Position numbers and translations under genes: made by a program
NCBI RefSeq assembly: GCF_002954615.1
Contig: NZ_MSCJ01000003.1
Span: 186,001 to 250,000, forward strand
Reading direction: 5' to 3'
Source: Photobacterium angustum
GTDB taxonomy: Bacteria; Pseudomonadota; Gammaproteobacteria; Enterobacterales; Vibrionaceae
Length of the DNA: 64,000 bases
Part shown: positions 28,173 through 40,591 of the stretch, piece by piece
How the letters are laid out: every line of letters starts with the position of its first letter
Position numbering within the stretch: the first letter of the stretch is position 1
Notes under the pieces: model-generated
What the model saw: only the letters and a program-made list of their open reading frames with translations
The model's database searches: none
What the model was told of the DNA's origin: nothing

Positions 28173-29669
28173 TTAATCGAATTCAATCAGATTTTTTTGA
28201 TATTGCTGGTATTGCTGTTGTACCGCTTCTGACGGACGACCTGTTGCTTTACTCACAACCACAACCGCAGCAGTGGCAAAGATAAAGCCAGGAATAATCT
28301 CATATAAGTCAAACATCCCACCTGTTAATTGCTTCCATACCACAACGGTTACCGCACCTGTCACGATACCTGCAATCGCGCCATAACGGTTCATACCACT
28401 CCAGTACAGGCTTAATAGCAACACAGGGCCAAATGCCGCACCAAAACCTGCCCAAGCATAAGACACAAGACCTAATACAGAGCTATCGGGGTTTAATGCT
28501 AAAACGAAGGCAATGATTGATAATGCAATAACCGCAATACGCCCAACCATAACAATTTCGTTGCTTGAGGCTTGTGGACGAAATACTTGTTTATAGAAAT
28601 CTTCAGCCAGTGCCGATGAAGAGACTAACAACTGAGAATCCGCAGTACTCATGATCGCCGCCAAAATTGCCGCTAATAAAATACCGGCCATCACGGGATG
28701 GAAAATCGCATTCACTAGCAACATGAATACTTTTTCACTATCTGCTAATTCACCACCAAGGTTACCATCAACATAAACAATACCTGTTAAACCAACTAGC
28801 AACGCACCAATCATCGACAGAGCCGTCCACACCACAGCGATACGACGTGCTGTACCGATGTCTTTATTGGAGCGTGTCGCTTTAAAACGCGCAAGAATAT
28901 GAGGCTGGCCAAAGTAACCGAGTCCCCAACCTAATAGCGACAAGATAACCATAAATGATAATGGCTGACCTTTAATATCATGCCAGAACGTCAGTAATTC
29001 AGGGTTCTTGTTATGAAGCGTTTCCATTAACTGAACCGGATCGGCATTCATCGCTGTGATCGGCACAATAAGCAGTGCAGCTGACATCAATAGACCTTGC
29101 ACTAAATCAGTCCAAGATACCGCAAGGAACCCCCCAAATAAGGTATAAGTTACAACGCACAAGGTGCCTATAAATAGCGCAAGTGTGTAATCTAACCCAA
29201 AGACGGTTTCAAATAATTTCCCGCCTGCCACTAAACCAGCACTGGTATAGAAAAGGAAAAAGAGCAAAATAAAGAAGGCGGAAATCGTTTGTATAAGCTT
29301 TGAATTATCATCAAATCGACGTGATAAAAACTCAGGTAAAGTCAGTGAGTTGTCTGCTGTTATGCTATAAGTACGCAGGCGTTTAGCACAGATCAGCCAG
29401 TTCAACCACGTCCCAAGTAATAGGCCACCAGCTAGCCATAATGACTCAAAACCTGCTAGATATGCGTATCCCGGTAATCCTAATAATAACCAGCCACTCA
29501 TATCCGATGCTCCTGCAGATATCGCAGAAGGCCAAGGACCTAATGAACGCCCACCGAGAAAGTAATCACTTGAGCTCGATGTGCGTTTATAGGCGATATA
29601 ACCAATCGCTAGCATCCCTAGTAGATACGCTACAAAGGTCGCTGTAATCGCGAAGTTATTTTCAATCAT
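28173..29669 (-). CDS. putP: Sodium/proline symporter
   Basis: A 498-aa solute:sodium symporter with about 13 membrane segments. It shows the PutP features SAGASDMSGWLLLGLPG near residues 50-66, SWTDLVQGLLM, and AAIMSTADSQLLVSSSALAEDFY. It imports proline with sodium, for catabolism by PutA or as an osmolyte. It lies 69 bases downstream of the small dehydrogenase-like gene in the order putA, dehydrogenase-like, putP. Confidence 0.95.
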   Translation of the reverse strand: MIENNFAITATFVAYLLGMLAIGYIAYKRTSSSSDYFLGGRSLGPWPSAISAGASDMSGWLLLGLPGYAYLAGFESLWLAGGLLLGTWLNWLICAKRLRTYSITADNSLTLPEFLSRRFDDNSKLIQTISAFFILLFFLFYTSAGLVAGGKLFETVFGLDYTLALFIGTLCVVTYTLFGGFLAVSWTDLVQGLLMSAALLIVPITAMNADPVQLMETLHNKNPELLTFWHDIKGQPLSFMVILSLLGWGLGYFGQPHILARFKATRSNKDIGTARRIAVVWTALSMIGALLVGLTGIVYVDGNLGGELADSEKVFMLLVNAIFHPVMAGILLAAILAAIMSTADSQLLVSSSALAEDFYKQVFRPQASSNEIVMVGRIAVIALSIIAFVLALNPDSSVLGLVSYAWAGFGAAFGPVLLLSLYWSGMNRYGAIAGIVTGAVTVVVWKQLTGGMFDLYEIIPGFIFATAAVVVVSKATGRPSEAVQQQYQQYQKNLIEFD

Positions 29670-29738
29670 AAGTTGTACTTCCTTTTAAATGGCCTTTGTT
29701 CATGGCAAAGGCCTATTATCATGTTAAGCAAGGTCTGG

Positions 29739-30464
29739 TCAGTCGGTTTCTCCACAACCAAGCTCTAATAACGTTGCATTACCGCCAACGGCTGTAATAT
29801 TGATGGTTCTGGTACGTTCAGTGATAAAGCGTAAACAGTAACTTGGGCTACCAATGACAGGGAGATCATCAAGATCGGTTTCCGCCACTAATTGCGCTAA
29901 CTGTCCACTTCTCGCTGCTAATTGACGCGCCAAGCTCAACGCACGATCCGCTGTACCGCTATAAGCGACTGCTGCAATCTCTTCGATTTGAATTAATGCA
30001 TCAAAGTCAGTGTCCTCAATAACACTAAGTACATTGGCAACACACCCTGCTTGCTCTAGTTGACTGAGAATGACACCAGTTTTTAAAGGATGATCAGGTG
30101 ACAAACACAACATAACGCTGTTACCACACACCAATGCTGTGGCAATTTGAGCAATCACCACGTGGTTAGCCACATCATCGCTTGCAGTGACAACAAATAC
30201 GCCGCGTCCAACACAATAAAGCGTGTTACTTTCACCTGTTGGCCCTGGCATTACTTGCATCTCAGCGACCATTTCCAGTGCATTGTTACACTGAAAATTC
30301 ACCATCATCGCAGATTGATTATCTAGCGATTTTGCCCAGCGGCGTAGAATAGCGATTCGCGTTTCAAAGTCCAGATCATTCCATATAGAAGAAGCAAAAA
30401 TGCTACTTTGTAGTGATTTTTGTACTTGCGGAGATAACGCCATTAACTGCGAATTATTTTTCAT
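29739..30464 (-). CDS. PutA C-terminal-domain-like protein (annotated in relatives as P5C dehydrogenase)
   Basis: A 241-aa protein with aldehyde-dehydrogenase-superfamily character (YCVGRGVFVVTASDDVANHVV, LVCGNSVMLCLSPDHPLKTG) but no catalytic-cysteine motif. It looks like the C-terminal accessory domain of long PutA proteins made as a separate polypeptide, a layout I know from vibrios. It probably stabilises or seals the substrate channel of PutA. The start at 30464 gives a tight 11-base overlap with the putA stop; a longer frame to 30656 lies inside putA and is not used. Confidence 0.75.
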   Translation of the reverse strand: MKNNSQLMALSPQVQKSLQSSIFASSIWNDLDFETRIAILRRWAKSLDNQSAMMVNFQCNNALEMVAEMQVMPGPTGESNTLYCVGRGVFVVTASDDVANHVVIAQIATALVCGNSVMLCLSPDHPLKTGVILSQLEQAGCVANVLSVIEDTDFDALIQIEEIAAVAYSGTADRALSLARQLAARSGQLAQLVAETDLDDLPVIGSPSYCLRFITERTRTINITAVGGNATLLELGCGETD

Positions 30465-33400
30465 CGTTTGCTCCTTCCATCTCGCGTTGATGAGTGACGT
30501 TGATTGACGCAATCGTTGACTGCATAAAACGGTACAAATAATGAGGCCCACCCGCCTTTGGCCCTGTTCCTGATAACCCTCGACCACCAAAAGGCTGGAC
30601 GCCAACAACGGCTCCCACTTGATCGCGGTTGATATAACAGTTACCAACTTTGGCACGTAACGCTATTTCACTATAGGTACGCTCATTTCGACTATGTATC
30701 CCCATCGTTAAACCAAATCCCGTTTGATTAATTTGATTAACGACTTGATCAATCTCGCTCGCCTTAAAACGCACAATATGAAGAATTGGGCCAAAGTGCT
30801 CTTGCTCTAATAGATCAATATGTTGAATTTCAATGGCCGTCGGTGGAACAAAATCGCCACTCGCACAACTTTCAGGTAACGGCGTTTGACAAATTAATCT
30901 CGCTTGGTTTTTTAACGATTCAATATGAGTAAGCAGCTTTTGTTTCGCAGCAAGATCAATGACAGGCCCCACATCGGTAGCATGTAATTGCGGATCCCCC
31001 ACCTTAAGCTCAGCCATCGCCCCTTTGATCAAGGTGATCACACGTTCTGTAATATCTTGCTGAATAAAGAGCACGCGTAATGCTGAGCAACGTTGACCTG
31101 CAGAAGCAAACGCTGAACGTAATACATCACGTACGACTTGTTCCGGTAGTGCTGTACTATCAACGATCATTGCATTTTGACCGCCCGTTTCGGCAATGAA
31201 TGGGACTGGCGCACAATCACGTGCCATTAATGTACGATTAATCAATTGCGCTGTGGGCGTTGAACCTGTGAAAGCGACACCAGCAACACGCTCATCTGAC
31301 GTCAACTGATGGCCTATCTCACGACCCAATCCTGTTACTACTTGAATAACACCTTGTGGAAGACCAGTAAGCAGTAGTAATTCAATAGCACGACAAGCAA
31401 TTAATGAGGTTTGCTCTGCAGGTTTCGCCACTACCGTATTACCTGCAACTAAAGCGGCACATACTTGACCTAAGAAAATGGCTAACGGGAAATTCCAAGG
31501 GCTAATACAAACAAAGACACCTCGTCCTTGATAGGTCATCTCTTGATCGACACCATCAAAGCTAGTGATGCGTTTAGGCTTATCAAAATTAGTCTGTGCT
31601 TGCTCGGCGTAATAACGGCAAAAATCCACCGCTTCACGAATTTCATCAATCGCATCGTGGATGGTTTTACCAGCTTCACGGTGACATAACGCCACTAATT
31701 CCGCTTGATGTAATTCAAGTTTATCGGCCAATAGCAATAAGTAATTTGCACGCTCGCTTGCTGAACGTTGTGACCAATTATCATAAGCGTCATGGGCAGA
31801 TGCCATTGCTGTATCTACTTGTGATGATGTGGCATAGGTCAGCTCACCAACCACTTCCTCACGATCATAAGGTGCCGTCACGCAAACTCGCTCGGCAGCC
31901 AAAATAGGTGTCGGTTTTCCATTTAAAATAGGTGATGCTTTCCACTTCACCTTATCAAAGGCATGCACCGCCTGATGAAAAGGCTGCCACTGTGATTCAA
32001 TATCAATATTGATACTTGATGAGTTTTTTCGTTCAGAGCCAAAAATATCTTTCGGTAATGGGATCAAGCTATTATTCAATGTCTTACGTTGCTTAAGCAC
32101 ATCAACCGGATGTTGTGTGAGATCGGAAATTGGACAATTAGCATCAACCAAGCGATGAACAAACGAACTATTGGCACCATTTTCTAATAAACGACGAACA
32201 AGGTATGGCAGTAAGTCTTTATGACTTCCTACAGGTGCATAAATACGTACCTGTGTTTTATGCATATCCATCACATGGTTATATAACGCATCCCCCATGC
32301 CATGCAGGCGTTGGAATTCAAAGCAAGGATGCTTCGCCATCGCGACAATAGCACTTATCGTGTGAGCATTATGAGTAGCAAATTGTGGGTAGATCAGCCC
32401 TTTTAGCGGCTCTGATAGTAGAAACCTCGCACAGGCTAAATAAGAGCTGTCTGTCGCTTCTTTACGAGTAAAAACAGGGTAACCATTAAAGCCTGCTTGT
32501 TGACAAAGTTTCAGTTCACTGTCCCAATAAGCACCTTTTACTAATCGAAGTGGGATCACATCACCTTGTTGTTTTGAAAGAGCTGCAAGCCACGCTAATA
32601 CCGGTAAAGCACGTTTCGAATACGCTTGTACAACTAAACCAAACCGCCCCCAACCTTTCACTTCTTTTGCGCGATACAACTTTTCAAACAGTTTTAATGA
32701 CAATTCCAATCTGTCTGCTTCTTCAGCATCAATCGTGATCCCAACGTTATGCTCGCGGGCAAAAATTAATAACTCAAGTACAGAATGGTACATTTCCTCT
32801 AACACACGCGTTTCATTAGCGACTTCGTAACGAGGGTGCAATGCTGATAGCTTAATGGATACGGTAGGATCTGATGATTGACTAGCCGATTGAGCTGAAA
32901 TGGCACTATTGACCTTCCCTACCGCTTTAATTGCCGTAAGGTAGTCATTGTAATATTTTTCGGCATCTTGAGCGGTTAGTGCCGCTTCACCTAGCATGTC
33001 GAATGAATAAGTAAACCCTTGCTCTCGTTTAGGTTTGCCGTTTTTCATCGCTTCAGATATATCTCGCCCTAGAACAAATTGGTGCCCCATGATTTTCATC
33101 GCTTGGTGCATAGCTTGTCTGATCATTGGCTCTGACATTTTATTAACCAAGCGGTTAATTACATTCGTTGGTGTACCGTCTTGTTTGGCATCTAACGTTA
33201 CTACTTTCCCTGTTAGCATGAGCCCCCATGTTGAGGCATTCACAAACAACGAATCAGAATTTTTAAGATGAGATTTCCAATCAGCAACACTTAATTTATC
33301 ACGAATAAGGGCATCGGCAGTAGCGGGATCAGGAATACGCATCAGTGCTTCAGCCAAGCACATTAATAAAATCCCTTCTTTGGTTTCTAGGCTGTATTCC

Positions 33401-33636
33401 AATAACAGTGCGTCAATCATTTGAACCGCATTTTTATCCGCACGAACACGAGCAATAAGCTCACTAGCCTGCACAGCACTATGCGCGCGCTCTTCGTCAG
33501 TAGGTTCTGCTAAGGGTAGCAACTGGGTTAACCACTCAGACTCATCAACAGCATACAGTGGTGAAATTAATGCCCATAATTGAGCTAAAGGCTTCTCTAT
33601 AAAGGAAGAATGGAGTACATCAACGGCTTTAAACAT
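30454..33636 (-). CDS. putA: Bifunctional proline dehydrogenase / P5C dehydrogenase
   Basis: A 1060-aa bifunctional enzyme oxidising proline to glutamate. The proline dehydrogenase barrel occupies roughly residues 100-500 (VKGAYWDSELK, FATHNAHT). The P5C dehydrogenase follows, with FAGSTPTAQ-like NAD contacts (VAFTGSTPTAQL), catalytic Cys in ASAGQRCSALRVLF and FIAETGGQNAMIVD. The N-terminal ribbon-helix-helix DNA-binding domain of E. coli PutA is absent, so it should not repress its own operon. The start at 33636 has GAGGAAA upstream; an upstream in-frame ATG at 33687 lacks one. Confidence 0.94.
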   Translation of the reverse strand: MFKAVDVLHSSFIEKPLAQLWALISPLYAVDESEWLTQLLPLAEPTDEERAHSAVQASELIARVRADKNAVQMIDALLLEYSLETKEGILLMCLAEALMRIPDPATADALIRDKLSVADWKSHLKNSDSLFVNASTWGLMLTGKVVTLDAKQDGTPTNVINRLVNKMSEPMIRQAMHQAMKIMGHQFVLGRDISEAMKNGKPKREQGFTYSFDMLGEAALTAQDAEKYYNDYLTAIKAVGKVNSAISAQSASQSSDPTVSIKLSALHPRYEVANETRVLEEMYHSVLELLIFAREHNVGITIDAEEADRLELSLKLFEKLYRAKEVKGWGRFGLVVQAYSKRALPVLAWLAALSKQQGDVIPLRLVKGAYWDSELKLCQQAGFNGYPVFTRKEATDSSYLACARFLLSEPLKGLIYPQFATHNAHTISAIVAMAKHPCFEFQRLHGMGDALYNHVMDMHKTQVRIYAPVGSHKDLLPYLVRRLLENGANSSFVHRLVDANCPISDLTQHPVDVLKQRKTLNNSLIPLPKDIFGSERKNSSSINIDIESQWQPFHQAVHAFDKVKWKASPILNGKPTPILAAERVCVTAPYDREEVVGELTYATSSQVDTAMASAHDAYDNWSQRSASERANYLLLLADKLELHQAELVALCHREAGKTIHDAIDEIREAVDFCRYYAEQAQTNFDKPKRITSFDGVDQEMTYQGRGVFVCISPWNFPLAIFLGQVCAALVAGNTVVAKPAEQTSLIACRAIELLLLTGLPQGVIQVVTGLGREIGHQLTSDERVAGVAFTGSTPTAQLINRTLMARDCAPVPFIAETGGQNAMIVDSTALPEQVVRDVLRSAFASAGQRCSALRVLFIQQDITERVITLIKGAMAELKVGDPQLHATDVGPVIDLAAKQKLLTHIESLKNQARLICQTPLPESCASGDFVPPTAIEIQHIDLLEQEHFGPILHIVRFKASEIDQVVNQINQTGFGLTMGIHSRNERTYSEIALRAKVGNCYINRDQVGAVVGVQPFGGRGLSGTGPKAGGPHYLYRFMQSTIASINVTHQREMEGANDEK

Positions 33637-33809
33637 CAGGTTTCCTCTATGGCATGTCAGTGAGATGATAATAAACAACACTGTCATGTTACTAATCTGT
33701 TATTGCCTGTAGATATTATGGATAAAATTTTATCGCGTCTTATGAATTCCTACGGGATGCTTTATTTTTTCTCCAGCAATGAATAATACGAGATCTCGCA
33801 CATAAAAAA

Positions 33810-33836
33810 GCGCTATATAGTTAAACCATATAGCGC
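33810..33836 (-). terminator. Terminator of lumQ
   Basis: Nine-bp perfect arms GCGCTATAT/ATATAGCGC (33810-33818 and 33828-33836). On the minus strand they are followed by six Ts. It lies 28 bases beyond the lumQ stop. Confidence 0.88.
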
Positions 33837-33864
33837 GATATTACTGCTAAGTGCTTCCTATAAC

Positions 33865-34611
33865 TTATTGAAGGAAGAACTGATATCGTATCGGGGATGT
33901 CCCGTATAGACGGCGAAAAGCTTGACTAAAACTGCTTTGACTTGAGAATCCGCATAATTGTGCAACTTCCGATAACGGTTTTTGAGTTTCTGCAATCAAT
34001 TGCCTTGCTAACTCTAATCGTTTTCGCAATACATATTGATGTGGCGTTATCCCCATTTGCTTTCTAAATAAGACATAAAATTGGCTTTGTGCTAAAAAAG
34101 CAATGCTAGATAGATCAGCCACTGAGATCTTCTTCTGAATATTCTGCTGGATATAACTATCAATAAGCGTCATATTTAGACGTGTTACTTTTTTCTCATC
34201 AAAACGCATTAAGCTTCGCTTAATTAAGCACTGTAAGGTGTTACTGATCGATTGCGATAACACACTATCATGAGCATGTTCTTTTAATTCCATCGCTAAC
34301 AATGAAATAAGCTGATGAGTACGTGCATCTAAGCTGAAATTGCCATTACTGAACTGTTCCACATCAGCCATTGATTTCAATGGAGGTAAATTCATCACTA
34401 AAACTCGGTTATTAGGCCCGCCACAAAAACCATGGTTAACATTGGCATTAATTCGGCATCCCATACCAGAAGAAAGACAAAGTGAACTATCGTCTATCGA
34501 CAATTCACTTTGCCCCATTAGCCCTATAATAATCTGAGGATAATCATGATGATGGTATATTTTTGATTCGTCTAACGTTTCGACATGAAATGTTGGTATT
34601 TTTTTTTCCAT
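33865..34611 (-). CDS. lumQ: AraC-type regulator LumQ
   Basis: A 248-aa AraC-family protein with an N-terminal cupin-like part (FHVETLDESKIYHHHDYPQI) and a C-terminal double helix-turn-helix (VADLSSIAFLAQSQFYVLF, LSEVAQLCGFSSQSSFSQAF). The length and the position beside lumP and lux match lumQ described in Photobacterium leiognathi. It may control lumP, lux or the neighbouring put genes; targets are not shown by sequence. Strong ribosome site GGAGG before the ATG. It lies 123 bases downstream of lumP on the same strand. Confidence 0.9.
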   Translation of the reverse strand: MEKKIPTFHVETLDESKIYHHHDYPQIIIGLMGQSELSIDDSSLCLSSGMGCRINANVNHGFCGGPNNRVLVMNLPPLKSMADVEQFSNGNFSLDARTHQLISLLAMELKEHAHDSVLSQSISNTLQCLIKRSLMRFDEKKVTRLNMTLIDSYIQQNIQKKISVADLSSIAFLAQSQFYVLFRKQMGITPHQYVLRKRLELARQLIAETQKPLSEVAQLCGFSSQSSFSQAFRRLYGTSPIRYQFFLQ

Positions 34612-34734
34612 ACACCACCTCCTTTTTATACTTCACAAAGTATGTGGTACCTATATACTGCGCCAACTGCTTCAAAATAAAACAAATAAGCGCATCAACA
34701 TAATGCGCTCATATTTAATAGCAGAATTTAATCA

Positions 34735-36069
<1,335 letters not shown>

Positions 36070-37506
36070 ATGATTAAGAAGATCCCATTGATTATTGGAG
36101 GCGAAGTTCGAGACACGTCAGAACATGAAGTCCGCGAACTTACGCTTAACAATAACACCGTCAATGTACCTATCATTACAGACATTGATGCTGAGGCGAT
36201 CACCTCACTAGAAATAGAAAATAGTTTAAATATCAACCAGATAGTTAACTTCTTGTATACTGTAGGGCAAAAGTGGAAGAGTGAGAACTACAACCGTCGA
36301 CTGACTTATATTCGCGATCTAGTAAAGTTCATGGGCTACTCTCCTGAGATGGCAAAACTAGAAGCGAACTGGATTTCGATGATCCTATGTAGCAAAAGTG
36401 CGCTGTATGACATTGTTGAAAATGATCTCAGTTCTCGCCATATCGTTGATGAATGGCTTCCCCAAGGAGATTGCTATGTCAAGGCGTTGCCAAAAGGCAA
36501 GTCTATCCATTTATTAGCGGGTAACGTTCCGCTGTCAGGTGTGACATCTATCCTTCGCGCTATTCTAACTAAAAACGAATGCATCATTAAAACATCATCT
36601 GCAGATCCATTTACCGCAACCGCACTGGCTTCAAGTTTCATTGATGCCGATGCCGACCACCCAATTACTCGATCAATGTCGATCATGTATTGGTCACATA
36701 GTGAAGATATCACTATCCCAAAAAAAATCATGAGCTGCGCAGATGTGGTTGTGGCTTGGGGTGGCAACGATGCAATTAAATGGGCAACCAAGCATACCCC
36801 AGCACACGTTGATATTCTTAAATTTGGTCCAAAGAAAAGTATTTCTATTGTTGATAACCCAACAGATATTAAAGCGGCTGCCATTGGTGTTGCTCACGAC
36901 ATCTGTGTTTATGATCAACAAGCTTGTTTCTCTACCCAAGATATCTATTACATGGGTAACAATATCGATACTTTTTTTGCAGAGCTAACTCAGCAATTAA
37001 ACATCTATAAAGACATACTGCCCAAAGGTGATCAATCTTTCGATGAAAAGGGCGCATTTTCTTTAACAGAAAGAGAATGTTTATTTGCCAAATATAAAGT
37101 GCAAAAAGGTGAAGAGCAGGCTTGGTTATTAACGCAATCTCCAGCGGGTTCATTCGGTAATCAACCATTATCTCGCTCTGCGTATATTCATCACGTGAAA
37201 GATATTTCGGAAATTACCCCCTATCTTCAAAATAATGTCACCCAAACAGTTTCAATTACGCCATGGGAAGCATCATTTAAATATAGAGATACATTAGCGG
37301 CACATGGTGCGGAACGTATTATTGAATCAGGTATGAATAATATATTTCGAGTTGGTGGCGCACATGATGGTATGCGTCCACTTCAGCGTCTCGTTAAATA
37401 TATTTCACATGAAAGACCATCAACTTATACCACTAAAGATGTCGCTGTCAAAATAGAACAAACACGTTACCTAGAAGAAGATAAATTCCTCGTTTTTGTA
37501 CCATAA
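36070..37506 (+). CDS. luxC: Fatty acyl reductase of the luminescence complex
   Basis: A 478-aa acyl-CoA/ACP reductase. The active-site cysteine is Cys286 in [10 protein letters not shown], identical in position to characterised LuxC proteins. It reduces activated tetradecanoate to the aldehyde used by luciferase, in complex with LuxE and LuxD. It is the first gene of the lux-rib operon and lies 11 bases before luxD. Confidence 0.98.
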   Translation: MIKKIPLIIGGEVRDTSEHEVRELTLNNNTVNVPIITDIDAEAITSLEIENSLNINQIVNFLYTVGQKWKSENYNRRLTYIRDLVKFMGYSPEMAKLEANWISMILCSKSALYDIVENDLSSRHIVDEWLPQGDCYVKALPKGKSIHLLAGNVPLSGVTSILRAILTKNECIIKTSSADPFTATALASSFIDADADHPITRSMSIMYWSHSEDITIPKKIMSCADVVVAWGGNDAIKWATKHTPAHVDILKFGPKKSISIVDNPTDIKAAAIGVAHDICVYDQQACFSTQDIYYMGNNIDTFFAELTQQLNIYKDILPKGDQSFDEKGAFSLTERECLFAKYKVQKGEEQAWLLTQSPAGSFGNQPLSRSAYIHHVKDISEITPYLQNNVTQTVSITPWEASFKYRDTLAAHGAERIIESGMNNIFRVGGAHDGMRPLQRLVKYISHERPSTYTTKDVAVKIEQTRYLEEDKFLVFVP

Positions 37507-37517
37507 AGAGAAATATT

Positions 37518-38441
37518 ATGAACAATACTCAAACCTCAGCTCCTATTGATCACGTTATCAGCCTAGATGATAATCGCCACATCCGAGTATGGGAAACGCC
37601 ACCTAAAAATCAAGAGGTTAAGCGTAACAATACGATTGTTATTGCAGCAGGTTTTGCCCGTCGAATGGATCATTTTGCTGGCCTTGCTGAATATTTAGCA
37701 AATAATGGTTTTCATGTTATTCGTTATGATTCATTAAATCATGTTGGCTTAAGTAGTGGTGAAATTAATCAGTTTTCTATGTCTGTTGGTAAACAAAGTT
37801 TATTAACAGTCGTTGATTGGCTAAAAGATCGTGGTATTAATGAAATTGGACTGATTGCTTCAAGTCTTTCTGCTCGTATTGCCTATGATGTTGCTGCTGA
37901 GATTAAATTATCATTCCTAATCACAGCAGTGGGTGTTGTTAATTTAAGAAGCACACTTGAGAAAGCACTTGATTATGATTATCTACAGATGGAAATTAAT
38001 GATATCCCTGAAGATTTAAATTTCGAAGGTTATAACTTAGGCTCAAAAGTCTTTGTGACTGACTGTTTTGATAATAGTTGGGATACATTAGATTCAACGG
38101 TAAATAAAACTAAAGATCTAGATATTCCTTTTATTGCCTTTGTTTCAAATGGCGATGATTGGGTCTGCAAAGAAGAAGTGAAACACTTAATCGGAAATAT
38201 CAACTCAGATAAAACCAAAATTTACTCATTAATTGGTTCATCGCATGATTTAGGTGAGAACCTGATCGTCCTACGTAATTTCTACCAATCGGTAACGAAA
38301 GCCGCAATAGGCTTAGACAGTGAAGTACTCGATTTAGTAGACGATATTAGTGAGCCAAACTTTGAAGATCTCACCATTATTACAGTTAATGAACGTCGTT
38401 TAAAAAATAAAATTGAAAACGAAATGTTCGCTAACGCTTAA
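37518..38441 (+). CDS. luxD: Acyl transferase (myristoyl-ACP thioesterase)
   Basis: A 307-aa alpha/beta hydrolase. The nucleophile is probably Ser116 in IASSLSAR (the equivalent of Ser114 in V. harveyi LuxD). An aspartate in SNGDDWV and a histidine in GSSHDLGEN complete the triad. It releases tetradecanoic acid from fatty acid synthesis for LuxE and LuxC. It lies between luxC and luxA in the usual order. Confidence 0.97.
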   Translation: MNNTQTSAPIDHVISLDDNRHIRVWETPPKNQEVKRNNTIVIAAGFARRMDHFAGLAEYLANNGFHVIRYDSLNHVGLSSGEINQFSMSVGKQSLLTVVDWLKDRGINEIGLIASSLSARIAYDVAAEIKLSFLITAVGVVNLRSTLEKALDYDYLQMEINDIPEDLNFEGYNLGSKVFVTDCFDNSWDTLDSTVNKTKDLDIPFIAFVSNGDDWVCKEEVKHLIGNINSDKTKIYSLIGSSHDLGENLIVLRNFYQSVTKAAIGLDSEVLDLVDDISEPNFEDLTIITVNERRLKNKIENEMFANA

Positions 38442-38477
38442 ACCAATACATATTTAATTCATTAAAAGGAAAAGATA

Positions 38478-39542
38478 ATGAAATTTGGCAATATTTGTTT
38501 CTCATACCAGCCACCAGGTGAATCTCATAAAGACGTCATGGATCGTTTTGTTCGACTTGGCGTTGCTTCAGAAGAATTAAACTTCGATACCTTTTGGACG
38601 CTTGAACACCACTTCACTGAATTTGGTCTAACCGGTAACCTATATGTAGCTTGTGCCAATATTCTTGGCCGTACCAAAAAACTTAACGTTGGTACCATGG
38701 GTATCGTACTTCCAACAGCTCACCCTGCGCGTCAAATGGAAGATCTAATGCTACTGGATCAAATGTCAAAAGGTCGTTTTAATTTTGGCGTAGTGCGTGG
38801 TTTATACCATAAAGATTTTCGGGTATTCGGTGTTACGATGGAAGACTCCCGTTCGATCACTGAAGATTTCCATAAAATGATCATGGACGGCTCAAAATCA
38901 GGCGTTTTACACACTGATGGTAAAAATATTGAATTCCAAGATGTAAATGTCTATCCAGAAGCCTACTCAGACAAAATCCCTACTTGTATGACTGCCGAAT
39001 CTGCCGCGACAACAACGTGGTTAGCAGAACGTGGTTTGCCTATGGTGCTAAGTTGGATCATCACGACCAGCGAGAAAAAAGCACAGATGGAACTGTACAA
39101 TGAAATTGCAACTGAACATGGCCACGATATTAAGAATATCGACCACAGTATGACCTTCATCTGTTCTGTTAATGACGATCAAGAAAAAGCAGAAAGTGTA
39201 TGTCGTGACTTCTTATCAAACTGGTATGACTCATACACAAATGCGACAAATATCTTTAAAGACAGTAACCAAACTCGTGGTTATGACTACCACAAAGGCC
39301 AATGGCGTGACTTTGTACTACAAGGCCATACCGATAGCCGCCGTCGTCTTGATTACAGTAATAACCTTAACCCTGTTGGCACACCTGAAAAATGTATTGA
39401 AATCATGCAACGCGATATTGATGCAACAGGGATTAAAAATATTACCCTTGGTTTTGAAGCAAACGGTTCAGAGCAAGAAATCATTGCTTCTATGGAACGC
39501 TTTATGACACAAGTGGCGCCATACCTAAAAGATCCGAAATAA
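38478..39542 (+). CDS. luxA: Luciferase alpha subunit
   Basis: A 354-aa TIM-barrel flavin monooxygenase subunit with catalytic His44 and its neighbour His45 (LEHHFTEFG). Valine stands at position 106 in place of the reactive cysteine of V. harveyi luciferase. It carries the active site where reduced FMN, oxygen and aldehyde give light. AAAGGAAAAG precedes the ATG. Confidence 0.98.
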   Translation: MKFGNICFSYQPPGESHKDVMDRFVRLGVASEELNFDTFWTLEHHFTEFGLTGNLYVACANILGRTKKLNVGTMGIVLPTAHPARQMEDLMLLDQMSKGRFNFGVVRGLYHKDFRVFGVTMEDSRSITEDFHKMIMDGSKSGVLHTDGKNIEFQDVNVYPEAYSDKIPTCMTAESAATTTWLAERGLPMVLSWIITTSEKKAQMELYNEIATEHGHDIKNIDHSMTFICSVNDDQEKAESVCRDFLSNWYDSYTNATNIFKDSNQTRGYDYHKGQWRDFVLQGHTDSRRRLDYSNNLNPVGTPEKCIEIMQRDIDATGIKNITLGFEANGSEQEIIASMERFMTQVAPYLKDPK

Positions 39543-39590
39543 ACCACTAGATTTAACATCTTGAATTAAATGATAAATAAGGAAAATAAC

Positions 39591-40568
39591 ATGAATTTTG
39601 GATTATTCTTTCTAAACTTTCAGCTTAAAGGTATGACATCTGAAGACGTACTCGACAACATGATCGATACTGTTGCATTGGTCGATAAAGACGAGTATCA
39701 CTTCAATACCGCTTTCATTAACGAACACCATTTTTCTAAAAACGGTATCGTAGGTGCTCCTATCACGGCAGCAAGCTTTTTACTCGGTTTAACTGAACGC
39801 CTTCATATTGGTTCATTGAATCAAGTGATCACCACTCACCACCCAGTCCGTATTGCAGAAGAAGCTAGCTTACTTGATCAAATGTCAGATGGGCGTTTTA
39901 TTCTTGGGTTAAGTGATTGTGTTAGTGATTTCGAGATGGACTTCTTTAAACGCCAACGAGACAGCCAACAACAACAATTCGAAGCCTGTTACGAAATTCT
40001 AAATGACGGTATCACTACCAACTACTGTTATGCGAATAATGACTTTTATAACTTCCCAAAAATCTCTATCAACCCACACTGTATTAGTAAAGAAAACCTA
40101 AAACAGTATATTTTAGCGACCAGCATGGGCGTGGTGGAATGGGCTGCGAAAAAAGGGTTACCACTGACTTACCGCTGGAGTGATACGCTGGCAGAAAAAG
40201 AAAATTACTATCAACGTTATTTAACTGTCGCCGCTGAAAATAATGTCGACATTACTCATGTTGATCACCAATTCCCATTACTTGTTAACATTAATCCGGA
40301 TCGTGATATTGCTAAACAAGAAATGCGTGACTATATCCGTGGTTATATTGCTGAAGCTTACCCAAATACAGATCAAGAAGAAAAAATTGAAGAGCTAATT
40401 AAGCAACATGCGGTTGGTACAGAAGATGAATATTATGAATCATCTAAATATGCTTTAGAAAAAACAGGTTCAAAGAATGTATTGCTATCTTTTGAATCAA
40501 TGAAAAATAAAGCCGCTGTCATCGACCTTATTAATATGGTTAATGAAAAAATCAAGAAAAATCTATAA
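39591..40568 (+). CDS. luxB: Luciferase beta subunit
   Basis: A 325-aa barrel protein homologous to LuxA that stabilises the active heterodimer. It starts [10 protein letters not shown], with an [11 protein letters not shown] segment. An in-frame ATG seven codons upstream (39570) lacks a ribosome site, whereas AAGG lies eight bases before 39591. It sits between luxA and luxF with 48- and 23-base gaps. Confidence 0.97.
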   Translation: MNFGLFFLNFQLKGMTSEDVLDNMIDTVALVDKDEYHFNTAFINEHHFSKNGIVGAPITAASFLLGLTERLHIGSLNQVITTHHPVRIAEEASLLDQMSDGRFILGLSDCVSDFEMDFFKRQRDSQQQQFEACYEILNDGITTNYCYANNDFYNFPKISINPHCISKENLKQYILATSMGVVEWAAKKGLPLTYRWSDTLAEKENYYQRYLTVAAENNVDITHVDHQFPLLVNINPDRDIAKQEMRDYIRGYIAEAYPNTDQEEKIEELIKQHAVGTEDEYYESSKYALEKTGSKNVLLSFESMKNKAAVIDLINMVNEKIKKNL

Positions 40569-40591
40569 TAATAAATAACAGGATAATAAAA

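Noticed and set aside
30465..30656. Extended N terminus of the PutA C-terminal-like protein
   Set aside because: It lies inside putA in another frame; the ATG at 30464 gives normal translational coupling.
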